Source: Anthracocystis setariae | Taxonomy: Eukaryota > Basidiomycota > Ustilaginomycetes > Ustilaginales > Ustilaginaceae | Direction: 5' to 3' | Assembly: GCA_928724745.1 (NCBI GenBank) | Contig: CAKMXJ010000032.1 | Span: forward strand, 620,001-684,000 | Length of the DNA: 64,000 nt | Shown: positions 28,680-39,744 of the stretch, piece after piece | How the letters are laid out: the number at the start of each line of letters is the position of its first letter | Numbering within the stretch: the first letter of the stretch is position 1 | Translations under genes and position numbers: made by a program | Notes under the pieces: generated by a model | Database searches by the model: none | Told to the model about the DNA's origin: nothing | Seen by the model: the letters and a program-made list of their open reading frames with translations, nothing else

Positions 28680-31404
28680 TTAGCGGGTAAACATAACCTC
28701 ATCCTCGTCATCCACCTGCCTCCAAGCCTCTTCATCAGCCATGACCTCCTCACCCTCTTCATCATTAACCCCCATCCTGCTCATCCCCAAACTCGCTCCT
28801 GCCAGTCCAAACCCTCCGGACCCTCTCCTCCCCCCGAAACTGCCCGCTACACTCCCCTCGTACGTACCGCTGTAGCTGAACCCGCGGAACTTGTCCTGCA
28901 CACTCTTGGTCAACAACTGGTCATCCTCCTCCGCACCCCTCCCCTTGTTGTTGATCGCCACCCCCTTCCCATTCGCATCCTTCTCGCTCAGAATATCGCC
29001 GTTGGACAGCGCATCGGCTGCATCCGTTCTGGAGCCCTCGAAGCCAGGAATCACCGCAACATCCTTGAGATCCGTCTCGGTGAACTCGGGGTCAAAGTTG
29101 GCCACACTCTCGTCCGAATCCACCAGCGGCTTGAACGGTGGAGTGAGCTGCTTCTTTGCAAGCGCATCGAAATCGATATCCTTGAAGAACGGATGTTCCT
29201 TGAGATCCTGCGCATCTCGCTGAGCTCCCAGCCGGTGTCGTGGATTACGGTTGAGCAGACCCTTGACAAACTGCTTTCCGTCATCCCCAATCGCGCCGCG
29301 AGGGAACTTGATCTTACCAAAGCAGATGTTTCGGTACATCTGCTGCGTATCTTCAGCATAGAACGGCGACCATCCACAGCACATTTCGAACAGCAGAACA
29401 CCAAGCGACCAGAAGTCGACCAGCTTCGAGTAGCCCGATTCGTCCAACAGAACTTCCGGCGCAAGATACTCGGTGGTACCGCAGAACGTGTTGGTCAACT
29501 GGCCGGCGCCAAGATCGGGTTTGCTAAGACCAAAGTCGCACAGAGCTACGTGGCCAGTAGCGTCGAGCAAGATGTTTTCCGGCTTGAGATCGCGATAGAC
29601 AATGTCATACTTGTGCAGATGCTCAAGAGCCAGGACGAGCTCAGCAATGTAGAATCTCGCGCGTTCCTCGGTGAACCTTCCCTCTCTCTGCAGATGCCAG
29701 AATAGCTCTCCTCCCGACTTGTAATCCGTAACAAAGTACAACTCGGTCGCGCTCTGGAACGAAAACTTGAGCCCGACCAGGAAAGGGCAATCGAGCGACT
29801 TTTCGAGAATCTTCCTCTCGCCCATCGTATGCGTGACTTCCTTCTTGAGTGCAATCTCTCGCTTCGAGAGCACTTTCATGGCATAGATACGTTTGGTGTC
29901 CTTCTTCCTCACCTGGAACACCCTTCCAAACGTACCTCGTCCGATCAACTTGAGATACTCGAAATCGTGAGGCGTGAGTTTCTTCTGCGGCATGCGCTCG
30001 TACGAAATCTGGACTCTGATTTCACCCCTACGATTCTCAATGCCTTCTTGATCGTCACGAGATGACAGATGGTACCATTGGTCACTCATCATCTTGTGAA
30101 CGAGACGTGGCTTGATCTCGCGCATGCCCAAGAAGCCTTCGTCCTCCGAGTGACGATCGTAGACACTGATGTAGATAGGTTGTGAGTCTTGGGTGACGTC
30201 AAAGGTGACTTCGTGCTTCCAGACTGGGTTGTGGTTGGGGGTGGTGCGAGAGAGCGCGTCAGCTGGAGTCACGGTCTTGGCGCGGCTTCGACCTGCTTCT
30301 GCTGCTTCGGTGCGGGGTTGAGCGACGCCCCTTGCTGCTTCGCCGAATTCGTCGATTGGCTCGCGACCGATGAACTCGTTCTTATCGAACTGCACCACCG
30401 CATAAGGACGGGCAGCAGGACTTCGGACAGCAAGATTGCGACCAGCGACGATCTTGATGGTAAGATGGCCCCTTGGAGCGGCTGTGTTGCGCGTCTTGTT
30501 GGTGGCAGAACCGCTGCTGGTGGAGTTGGTGGAAGCGGAAGAAGCAGCAGTGGCAGAGGTCGGGTGCGACGGTGCATTCGGCATAGGGACTGGCGCCTCG
30601 CTCGAGTTGGAGTTGGAGTTGGAGGTGGCGGCAACTGGATTGGCGTTGGCGGCGGTTGCATCGTTCTTCTGCTTGGATGGTGGCAATGTCATGGTGAAGT
30701 CAGGGTCGCCGAGGGAGATGGAAGTGGTTGGAATGGCAGAGTGCGAAGTGATGCCACCAGGCGTCCTCATGCCCGGTGTCTGATCTCCAGCGAGGTGAAC
30801 GCCCGTGACGGAGGAGTTGAGGGACGACCGAGAGGATTGCTTGGACATTGTGGGAGGCTGCATGCTGTCGAAAGGGTTGCGCTCGGCGCCATTAGGGTGA
30901 GAGCTAGATGCTTTGGGGGTGGTCTGTACGTGAAAGCGGAGAGGCACAGGAATAGGCGCAGACGCAGACGCATCAAAGGCAAAGGCAAAGGCAAAGGCAA
31001 AGGCAAAGAAAACAGCGTTAGGTTGAGCTGTGCGAAACGAAAAACACGAGGGCTGGCTGATGTGCCTCGTTGGACGTGGATCGGGCAGCAACAAGCTTCA
31101 ACATTCATATCCCGGCTCTCGACGCCCATCCGCAACAGCAGCTCGTCTGACGTAGCCGGACGTGGTCGCCGAGACGGAGCATGCACGCGAATGAGTGGAT
31201 CGCGCCTCACGGTATCCTAAATGAGCCTGAAAGCGAAGCACAGGATGGCGCTTTGGCAGAGTTGAGAGAACCAAAGCTGCGTAGGCTGCGATCGTGTAGT
31301 TGCGAACTGCAAGTGAGGAGAACAAAGAGGTACAGGCTGGACGTGACACTTACCTGGTCGGATGGACCAGAAGGCCACAAACCGCGCAGCATGTTGGAAG
31401 CCAT
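28680..31404 (-). CDS. SCH9: SCH9-type AGC protein kinase, two exons
   Basis: I propose exon 1 at 31404-31354 (17 codons, starting MASNMLRGLWP) and exon 2 at 30923-28680, joined across a 430-bp GT-AG intron, for 764 residues. A C2 domain (about 170-310) begins LTIKIVAGRNLAVRSP. The kinase domain (about 337-600) shows GRGTFGRVF, AMKVL, YRDLKPENILL, CDFGLSK and the activation-loop TNTFCGTTEYLAPE. The AGC tail ends in the hydrophobic motif FRGFSY. Sch9 is the TORC1-regulated S6-kinase-like enzyme controlling growth, ribosome production and ageing in fungi. An alternative single-exon start inside the intron would add a Phe-Ala repeat with no family match, which is why I prefer the spliced model. 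The N-terminus is the least certain part. Confidence 0.88.
30975..31010. repeat. GGCAAA hexamer tandem repeat in the SCH9 intron
   Basis: About five to six copies of a six-base unit (AAAGGC) lie in the proposed first intron of SCH9. If translated on the minus strand they would give Phe-Ala repeats, which supports treating the region as intron. Confidence 0.75.
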
Positions 31405-31824
31405 GGTCGGATGCGCTGAGATGTTGCTGCCAGCAACAGACGTGAGATGGCAAGGATGGTTGTTCGGGCTTTCCGACGGTCAAGAGCGTCTATCTATTGG
31501 AAAGTGGGCGAAACAAACGGAGCACCGCTGCTACTTCTAGATGAGGTTGAGCGATCCACAACAAGGCTGGATCAGGTTCGTGGATTCGTGGGCGTAGAAT
31601 TGTTTCTGTAGTGTTCTTTCCTTGCGTGTCCGAACCGAATCACATTCGGAGTCGCCGATGCTGCGTGTTTTGCTGAGAGGTGAGGAATGGAACGTGTCCG
31701 ATGGTTGGTTCGAGATCAACGTCGCGTCGAGTTGGTGGCCCTCTGAAAACGCGGTGCAAATTTGATGATGGTCCCGTAAGATGGTGGCGTATCAACAAAA
31801 GCGTGCTGCGATGACGCCGGTGCC

Positions 31825-31828
<4 letters not shown>

Positions 31829-31858
<30 letters not shown>
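31829..31858. repeat. (AG)15 microsatellite
   Basis: Fifteen perfect AG units lie in the SCH9 upstream region. Confidence 0.95.
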
Positions 31859-31865
<7 letters not shown>

Positions 31866-32975
31866 AGAGAAGAGAGACGATGGCGGTGGTCGAGGGGTTA
31901 CACTGCAAGAGGAGTCAGCCATGTGTGGTGCGAGCCGGCGTTGATGTTGGGAGGTCTCACTCCGAGTTAGGGCGGTCGGTGGCAAGCCGCATCGCAAAGA
32001 CTGCAGCTGCTGCCGCAAATTGTGTTGGCCGACGCTAAGTTGATCCGGGGCAAATGAGGTGTGACTTTTGTTTGGTCTGCACACAGTGCAGTCGTAATCC
32101 AAAATGACCACACAGGCGCGCTTTGCCAACTCAGCGATCTGCAGAGCCGCCGTCATTCCTTAAAAAATGCCGTCTCAAATTCGTTCAGACTGTACCGTGC
32201 ACGAAAGAGTAAGGCTCGGAATTATTTTCGACAAAAAAAAAAGGGAAAAGAAAAAAAAAAAAAAAAAAAAAAAGGAGGAAGCGCAGTGTGGGATGGTGTT
32301 CCAGTAAGTACTGTAAGTAGACGCATCTCGCCAGTGAAATGGAGCGCGACTCGCGGTGTCTTCGCCTACGACTGTATGACTGTCACTGCAACTGCGACCG
32401 CCCGCTTTGTCTGCGAGTCATGGCTTTTGGCCTCACAAAAACTGTACTGTATGTAAGATTGTTTGATGAGCCACGAGCTGTCGTGGGTCGCTCGCTCAGC
32501 CTTTCTTGGCCTTTCTCATTTTGGGGCATCTATCGGGGCTCTCTCACCAATCTCAAACCCATCTCCCATTTCGGCCTCATCGGTCGGTTCCGTCCCTTTT
32601 GCTGGACGCCCCCCCATTCTCCATCCTCTTACCTTGCTGCCATCAATTGCGCTCGACGGATCGCGTCTCACCACATTCCCTTGCGACCACCACCACTACC
32701 TTCATCCCCAGCTATCGCATCGCGGTCGTCCGCTCCCTCTCTTCACCTTTGCCTGTCCATCGATCACCCAATCCAAGGCCCGCCCAACTGCCATCACTAC
32801 GCAATCTGAGAATCCTTCATTCGCCTTTCCAAGCAGCTCAGCACCCTATCCTCTACAGTAGGTAAAGCTTCAAGCTTCACTATCTATTAAGCGCTTCGGC
32901 TCGATCGTCGCGTTCCGCCTTCTCATCCGCCTTCCTTGTACTTGTGCCGTTCGACATCCATTCCATCCGTCAACC

Positions 32976-33026
32976 CATCCATCCATCCATCCATCCATCC
33001 ATTCATCCGTTTATCCATCCATCCGT
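32976..33026. repeat. (CATC)n microsatellite
   Basis: About seven perfect CATC units are followed by degenerate copies, in the leader region of the LisH-WD40 gene. Confidence 0.9.
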
Positions 33027-33419
33027 ATTTCCTGCTGGCTCAATTCAGTCTCGGATTCAGCCAAATCGACTTCAGCCGTCTTCAGCTTTTGTCGACGTTG
33101 TTCCCTCTGGCCCGTATCTAAGGGAGGCTGTTCGATCACTTCCATCTATCGCCATCTCCGATCCACTTCTGGGTGTATCTTTAAGGCTAAGCAGCCGCAA
33201 TCGCTTCTGTTGGTGATCGCCTAAAGATTAGTTCGACTCGCCGCCATAAGCCTCATCGGCGTGATCTCGCCGCAGAATCTGAAGCACGCAGGTCGATGCC
33301 TTGCCTGAACCGACGACATCGTCTTCTCCTTGCTTGATTGCACCATCAACACAACTATCATTACTGGCGTAGCCATCTGCAGAAGCGTGCCCGCATAGGT
33401 GGCTCGCATTCCGTCCAGC

Positions 33420-35996
33420 ATGGCCCCTCTCTGCACTTCCGAGGAGGTCAATTTGCTGGTTTATCACTACCTCAAGGAGTCTGGTTTTCATCATGCTTCG
33501 TTCTCGTTGCGGCACGAATCTCGTTTGGACGACTATCCTTTGTCCAAAGAAGCCATCGTCGAGCCCGGTCAGCTCGTCCGCTTCCTCCAAAAGGGTCTCA
33601 TCTACGCCTCGGTCGAGGCTCACATCCAGGAGAACGGCACCGAAAAACCATGTTCATCATCGCTTCGCTTGGTCGGTCCACCCCATGTTTGCGATGGTAG
33701 ACAACGACCTACGCCGCCTCTAGCAACGCCAACGCGGCTCTCGCCCGAGCCTGATCCGTTTGCAGCACAGCAATCGCGACCGGAACTCCGCGAGGCAGCT
33801 ACACAGACCCATGTTGCTCCTGCCGCGAAATCCGTCAATGGCATACACGTCATCAAACCCGCAGTGGGGGCAGAACACGATCGCGCAAACAAGATCGCGT
33901 CTTCGTCCAAGAACAAGCTCGAAGACGTGGCTGAGGATGCTGACGCATCATCGTCTCCTTCCAAGCCAAAAGACGCCAAGCGCAAGGCTTCGGCATCGGT
34001 CGTCTCTGAGGCCGACCGTGAAGACAAGCGCGTGCGCAGGGCTGACACGCCTTCGAAGGCGGACGAAGCTGGTTCGTCCGAAGCGCCGAAGGAAGCCGGA
34101 GAGCACGCGTCGTCACGTAAAGATCGATCGAATGGAGAGGCCCCGTCGCGATCTGCATCACCAGCCGCCGAGAAGAAGCTTTCAAAGGACAAGGATGCCA
34201 ACAGCAGTAAGAAAAAGAAGGGTGGGAAGTCCACGGCGGGAGAGAATGGCGAAGGAATGAAGAAACGCGACAAGGAGATCTCATCGCGTGGCAAGGACCC
34301 CAAGGCACCGCTACCTCAACCCAAGGGAGACAACTACGTCGACGACGGCCAGATCACCACGCTTTCAGGTCATACGGGCGAAGTCTTCATCTCGGCGTGG
34401 AATCCTACCGTACCAAACATGCTCGCTTCGGGCGGCGGTGATGCCACCGTCCGCATCTGGGAGGTGCCCGAGAATGCCGGCGAATCGGTCGATGCACCTA
34501 CAATCTGCAAACATCTTCCTGCCGCCCAGAGCAAGGACATCTCCACTCTCGACTGGAACCCGGACGGCACACTGCTCGCTTCAGGCTCTTATGATGGTAT
34601 CGTCCGACTCTGGACTCCTCAAGGTGACCTCCATCTCGTGATGTCGATGCACCAAGGACCTGTCATAAGCGTACGATGGAACCGCAAGGGCAACATGCTA
34701 CTCACGGGCAGTGCCGATGGCACCATCATCGTGTGGGATCTGAACAGTGGCAAGCCAAGGTACACCTTCCCGTTGCACAGCGACAGTGTTTTGGACGTCG
34801 AATGGTTGTCGACAGCCGACGGCTCCCTCAAGCCCCATTCGACTTCAGACTCTCCACCGCCCATGCCACACGGCCTCAGCCCATCCGTCGCCGACACTTA
34901 CTTCGCATCTTGCTCGGCAGACAACAGTATCAACCTGTGCAAGCTTGGTGAGCCGAAGCCAGTCAAGTCGTTCAAGGGCCACACGGATGAAGTCAACGCA
35001 ATCCGCTTCGACCCTTCGCAGACGCTCTTGGCTTCGGTGTCGGACGATAACACTGCCAAGATCTGGGCTCTCGACATTGGCAGCGCTTCTGGCAATACAG
35101 TTACAGCAGCGGCTGGGTCGACAGCAGATAGTCTGCGAAAGCGTGCTTCCCAGCGACGCGGCGGCAGCGCGCACTTGGAGGGAATGGATATCGATGACGA
35201 CAGTGCGGTGCAGCGGTCAGCAGAGGACAAAGAAGGAGGTGAACGCGAAAGGGATCGTGCGACACCCGGCTTCGTTGGTGGAACATCGGCAGTACCGGCA
35301 AACAAGGAGCGATCCTCGCCAGCACCGGGCAGCAATGGACAAGCCGGTGCATCGAAGGATCCAAGCGCTTCTTCTAACCTTCTCGCCAACACGGGTAAAG
35401 GTCCCAACAGAGGTCTGCGACTCACATTGTCTGGTCACACCAAAGAGCTCTATGCGGTCGCGTGGTGCCCGACAGGCCCAGGCTCTGCCAATCCGGATCA
35501 GCCAAGGATGCTTGCTACCAGCTCGTTTGACTGGACCGCTAGGCTTTGGAACGCCGATAACGGTGACTGCCTGCGTGTCATCGACGCACATGAGGACAAC
35601 GTCTACACTCTGCGATTTAGCCCTGATGCTCGCTACCTGGCTACTGGTGGCATCGACAAGAAGGTCATCATCTCGCGTGTCGACAACGGCGCCTTGGTGC
35701 AGCAGTACCTCGGAGGCGGTGCCATCTTTGACATCGCCTGGAAGGATCTTCACAGCGTCGAGACCAAGCGAGAGAATGGGGAGAAGGGCGATGAAGCCAA
35801 GCCGCAGCCGTTAGCCAAGCGCCATCAACTCGCCATCTCCCAGGCCGACCGCAAGCTTACGGTGCTCAACCTTGCCAACTTGGATTCGGTCAAGTCGACC
35901 GCCACCTTCAAGGCGCCACCTCCTGTCGAGCCAAAAGCAGAAGCAAGTGCGAGCAGTGACAAGCCTCCCAAGAAGACTGCCAGAGGCGGAGTTTAA
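33420..35996 (+). CDS. SIF2: LisH and WD40 protein of the TBL1 / SIF2 type
   Basis: The ATG at 33420 gives 858 residues; the in-frame codon at 33399 is GTG and was not used. Residues about 5-35 form a LisH motif (VNLLVYHYLKESGFHHASF). A charged Lys/Glu/Ser-rich linker (about 90-295) follows. Residues about 305-830 hold eight WD40 blades, for example ITTLSGHTGEVFISAWNP, GTLLASGSYDGIVRLW, LLTGSADGTIIVWDL and HTKELYAVAWCP, with a Ser/Gly-rich insert (about 560-660) before the last blades. LisH plus eight WD40 blades is the arrangement of human TBL1/TBLR1 and yeast Sif2, subunits of SMRT/NCoR and Set3C histone deacetylase complexes. The nuclear corepressor role is inferred from this family match. 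Confidence 0.85.
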   Translation: MAPLCTSEEVNLLVYHYLKESGFHHASFSLRHESRLDDYPLSKEAIVEPGQLVRFLQKGLIYASVEAHIQENGTEKPCSSSLRLVGPPHVCDGRQRPTPPLATPTRLSPEPDPFAAQQSRPELREAATQTHVAPAAKSVNGIHVIKPAVGAEHDRANKIASSSKNKLEDVAEDADASSSPSKPKDAKRKASASVVSEADREDKRVRRADTPSKADEAGSSEAPKEAGEHASSRKDRSNGEAPSRSASPAAEKKLSKDKDANSSKKKKGGKSTAGENGEGMKKRDKEISSRGKDPKAPLPQPKGDNYVDDGQITTLSGHTGEVFISAWNPTVPNMLASGGGDATVRIWEVPENAGESVDAPTICKHLPAAQSKDISTLDWNPDGTLLASGSYDGIVRLWTPQGDLHLVMSMHQGPVISVRWNRKGNMLLTGSADGTIIVWDLNSGKPRYTFPLHSDSVLDVEWLSTADGSLKPHSTSDSPPPMPHGLSPSVADTYFASCSADNSINLCKLGEPKPVKSFKGHTDEVNAIRFDPSQTLLASVSDDNTAKIWALDIGSASGNTVTAAAGSTADSLRKRASQRRGGSAHLEGMDIDDDSAVQRSAEDKEGGERERDRATPGFVGGTSAVPANKERSSPAPGSNGQAGASKDPSASSNLLANTGKGPNRGLRLTLSGHTKELYAVAWCPTGPGSANPDQPRMLATSSFDWTARLWNADNGDCLRVIDAHEDNVYTLRFSPDARYLATGGIDKKVIISRVDNGALVQQYLGGGAIFDIAWKDLHSVETKRENGEKGDEAKPQPLAKRHQLAISQADRKLTVLNLANLDSVKSTATFKAPPPVEPKAEASASSDKPPKKTARGGV

Positions 35997-37157
35997 GTGC
36001 AGTCAACCTTTTGTGCCAATTGCACCATGTCCGAATGCGCTGCTTGGTAGCAGACAATCGTCAGGACTTGCATGTTTTCCTCCATTGGCCGGCTTCCGAA
36101 CGTGGCACTGTGCAAACGCGTCACGCCAACGGCTAAACCTGAGCCCTATCTGTGCTTGCCCTGTCGCGGCATTGGTCCTTCAACGCACCGGACATACCCT
36201 CCTATGAAGGGAGGGGCGAGAAGCCATGAACAGGCTCCAGTGTATCATTAAACGTCGGCGGCTTTCTCCTCCTGAGACTCAATCTACGATCAAATTCACG
36301 ATCGGCCTGTATCATTATCAAAGAACGCAAAAGGGAAACATGATAGTCGTATACCACCTCTAGATCTTGCTTCGTTTCGCAGTGTGTGTCTCTGCTTTTC
36401 AAAGGATTCCCCAATGTGACGAGAGATGACAAGAGCCGATCGGACTTTGCACACCTCCAGTGCAAAGCTGTCGTTGCCCAGTAGAGTACTGTAAAGTGCC
36501 TCATCAGATTTTGAGGGCCAAGTAGCTTGGCGAGGTCCTGTGAACTTAACAGTCGCATCATCCCAACATCGCCTGAACGAAATTGGTCGGGATCTAGTCT
36601 GAAAGGCCCGATGTTGAAGATCCGGATGCGATTTGTGTCCACGCTACTAGAAAAGCTCGGCCGAGCCCCGACTCATCACGTGAATTTCTTTTCAATTTCG
36701 AATGTATTCTTCACCTGCGATGAAAATTATCTTGACCCAAAACGTAATCTTGACCTGCGAAATTTTGTATTGATCGTGGGGAAACTGGCACTCACACGGC
36801 TCAGAATGCTGGATCGGCTCGAGGTTGCTGCGCCAGAGAATCCACGCTGAATGGTATCTGCTTGGAGGCGGCAACGAGGCGAGCCAGAAGTATGCTGCCA
36901 CAGCCTGTCTTGTTGGAGGGAAGCCAGTAGAGCATGGAGAAACGAGACCAGTTCAGTTCAGTTGAGCCCATTCGGTGCGTGCGTCAGCCAGCCAGTCGGA
37001 TGCAAGAAGCACGCAGCCAAGCTTGGAGCTAGGATTCGAGATCGAGGTCATCATCTCTGCGCTTCCACCAACCACCCTCTTCAAGACTCCTTATCACATC
37101 TTGACTTTTTGTTCCCTTCCGTGGACAAAAGACATATCGACATACATATCGCCCAAC
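35997..37157. other. Intergenic region upstream of RPS5
   Basis: This 1,161-bp interval separates tandem rightward genes. No gene is supported. The part nearest RPS5 is pyrimidine-rich, as expected of a ribosomal-protein promoter. One TACTGTA motif lies at 36487-36493. Confidence 0.55.
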
Positions 37158-38779
37158 ATGGCTGCCAAGGTCGGAATTCCCAGTGAGTTTCGCTTCGCCT
37201 CGACCCGTCGTCGAGCTAGGACACGACTACAGCGAACATGCAGCTCTCTCTCTCTCTCGACAAAGCGCGAACAGTAGTGGCAATGATGACGAAAGCAATA
37301 GCAGTAGCGACGACAACAGTAGACATACCGACATCGACCACCAGCATTATTGACGGAAGCAGTTCGACAAGGACGTTGGACACATGGATGCAGATCGAAG
37401 CTACCACTAGGATCTAGGGCAGACTATAGCATGGCAGCATGGCTGTGGTCGATAGCAAGACCGTTTTATGACGCAAAGGTTTGACGACAAATGGAAAAGG
37501 AAAGGCGAGCATGGCCGTTGTGGCTTGTACTGCCAGAAGGTTCAGACGACGATCATTGCCTGCATCACCAAAGTTGACCACAATCGTATCGTCGTGGGTC
37601 AAAGCAGCAGTCCACAGTCCGCATACAAGATGGCTTCAAAAGGAACAATCCTCAGCCCTGCTGTCACGCCATCATTGCCATCTCATCCAGCATTCGTCGT
37701 TCGCCAAGGAGAGCTGCCGTCGCAAGTTGGATATTTACAACAACCGAACATTCTTACTGACTTTTTGCCTTGCATCTCGTATCGATTTCACACATCTGCC
37801 TTGAACGTTTACAGAGGACGTCGCTGCCGTCGCCGCTCCCCAGGTTGGCGGTGTTCGCCTTTTCGGAAAGTGGGAGTAAGTATTTGACTGCACGTCACAG
37901 CAACACACACACACACACACACACACATACAACGCAGCACGCATCGACGCAGACATCAGGATGGGACGTGGCAATGGCACAACACGGACAGAGGACAGAG
38001 GCGAAGGAAAGGACCCCCCCGGAAAAGAACCACTGGTGTTGGACGGGGATGAGCTCCTCTAGGACACGGATTGGACAGCAGCTGATTCAGGGCATCAGAT
38101 GCAGAGGAACTGGGAGAAGAGGCCATCAAGCACCGTTGCAGTGCTGCAAAGTGTTGTGTTGATGACGACGAACGCCATGTGCAGTACCGCTGAGAACAAC
38201 AGACTGACTCTTACTGTATTTCTGTCTCTCACCAACCACAGTGCTCAGGAGGTCGAGGTCAAGGACATCTCGCTCACTGACTACATCGCTCTCCGCAATG
38301 CCGTCTACACTCCCCACACCGCTGGTCGTTACCAGAACAAGGCGTTCAAGAAGGCTCAGACGCCGATTGTTGAGCGTCTGGTCAACTCGCTCATGATGCA
38401 CGGCCGCAACAACGGCAAGAAGCTCATGGCCGTCCGCATTGTGGCGCACGCTTTCGAGATCATCAACCTGCTCACCGACGCCAACCCGATCCAGATCCTT
38501 GTTGACGCCATCATCAACACTGGTCCGCGTGAAGACTCGACCCGTATCGGCTCTGCTGGTACCGTGCGTCGTCAGGCCGTCGATGTGTCTCCTCTTCGCC
38601 GTGTCAACACTGCCATCACTCTGCTTACCACCGGTACCCGAGAGTCGGCCTTCCGCAACGTCAAGTCGATCGCTGAGTGCCTCGCTGACGAGCTGATCAA
38701 CGCCGCCAAGGGTTCGTCCAACTCGTACGCCATCAAGAAGCGTGACGAGATGGAGCGTGTTGCCCGTTCCAACCGTTAA
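37158..38779 (+). CDS. RPS5: Cytosolic 40S ribosomal protein S5 (uS7), three exons
   Basis: Exon 1 is 37158-37182, exon 2 is 37815-37875 and exon 3 is 38242-38779, giving 207 residues. The borders are GTGAGT/ACAG and GTAAGT/ACAG, and the frame is preserved. Conserved blocks include [81 protein letters not shown] and the C-terminus ERVARSNR. These match eukaryotic Rps5 throughout. The protein sits in the head of the 40S subunit at the mRNA exit site. Large introns near the 5' end are usual for fungal ribosomal-protein genes. Codon use in exon 3 is strongly biased to C-ending codons, as expected of a highly expressed gene. Confidence 0.95.
37903..37926. repeat. (AC)12 microsatellite in RPS5 intron 2
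   Basis: Twelve AC units lie shortly after the donor of the second RPS5 intron. Confidence 0.9.
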
Positions 38780-39744
38780 GCAGTTTCATGGAAACTGCTG
38801 GGCGGTGCCAAGGCAGCGCAGCCGTGCTCCCCGTCTCTTTTCTCGACCGCGACCTTTTCGGGCTCCTTTTTGTACTTTTTCTTCATGCGGCGATGGAGAG
38901 CGAGCTACGGTGCAGCTGCACTAAGCTGTCAGCGCGGAGTAGCGTCCGTCCAACACTTCGATGGAAGGTATCAAGCGGCTTCTGATCCGTGGAGTCTTGA
39001 TACGTTTCGTTGATGACTTTCTCCCCCCCCCCTCCCCCCTTACCTTGTCCTTTTGCCAACTCGCTTCTTAACGGGTTTCCACGATCAAAAAGGTCGATTC
39101 GGTGGCTTTGAAACCTACGACCAAGGATGAGTTTGTTCGCCACAGATTTGTCTCGGCATCTTTCCGTGTCACTACAAGCACAGAGCTGCTTGTGGTTCCC
39201 CTGTTGTTTCTCCCAAAAAGAAATCACCCACACCATATCGCAGCATCAGAAGGCTCACAAAGAGTCCGCAGCAATCTCATACACTATCATGTCTCCATCT
39301 CGCTTTTGGCTGTGAATGTGCGATTTATCGTACTGTATTGGAGTGGACTGTGAAGAGGTGAGAGAGCAAGGCAGGACTGAGCTATACGCGTCGCGCCCAG
39401 TTTGACTTTTTGAGCCAATAGTTGGGAGTTGTGAGTTTCTTGGCGCAGCGGACCCTTCCGACAAGGACAAATAAATAAATAAATTGATTGATTGTTGTGT
39501 GACTTTGCAGCGCGTTGACCAAATTATTAAATTGTGACTTTTGCGAGGTGAAAGCGACACTTTGGCAAGCTTCGACTTGTCAGCATACACTCACTCAACC
39601 TCACACCTGATCCCAACGTCACCATTCACGACGCCCACCATTCTGCACAAACGAGCGACACAAACAGGGCTGCTACTGTCTCCAAGCGTCATGCAACTCC
39701 GCATGACACTTATCGCAACTTCATAAGTGGTCGATGGACTCAAC
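38780..39744. other. Intergenic region RPS5 / AT-hook gene
   Basis: This 965-bp interval separates tandem genes. It includes the RPS5 3' region with a pyrimidine run near 39020-39040 and one TACTGTA at 39331-39337. No gene is supported. Confidence 0.55.

Larger units (their letters stand above)
31405..33419. other. Long divergent intergenic region SCH9 / LisH-WD40 gene
   Basis: About 2 kb separates two outward-facing genes. It holds simple repeats, an A-rich tract at 32232-32273, and two TACTGTA motifs (32309 and 32445). No gene is supported. Numerous overlapping short frames have no recognisable content. The 3' kilobase is pyrimidine-rich, as in fungal promoters and long leaders. Confidence 0.55.

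Noticed and set aside
30189..31220. 343-codon frame antisense to the SCH9 N-terminus
   Set aside because: Gly/Arg/Val-rich composition mirrors the Pro/Ser/Thr-rich sense strand, and no domain is present.
31829..33026. CRISPR-like or satellite array
   Set aside because: The repeats are simple microsatellites with no spacers, and this is eukaryotic nuclear DNA.
33399..33419. Upstream GTG as start of the LisH-WD40 protein
   Set aside because: Nuclear fungal genes start at ATG, and the ATG at 33420 immediately precedes the LisH motif.
37296..37303. Possible box C/D snoRNA in RPS5 intron 1 (ATGATGA) and intron 2 (TTGATGA with CTGA)
   Set aside because: Intron 1 has no D box at a suitable distance. 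In intron 2 the C-to-D distance is only about 40 nt and the flanks do not form a terminal stem.
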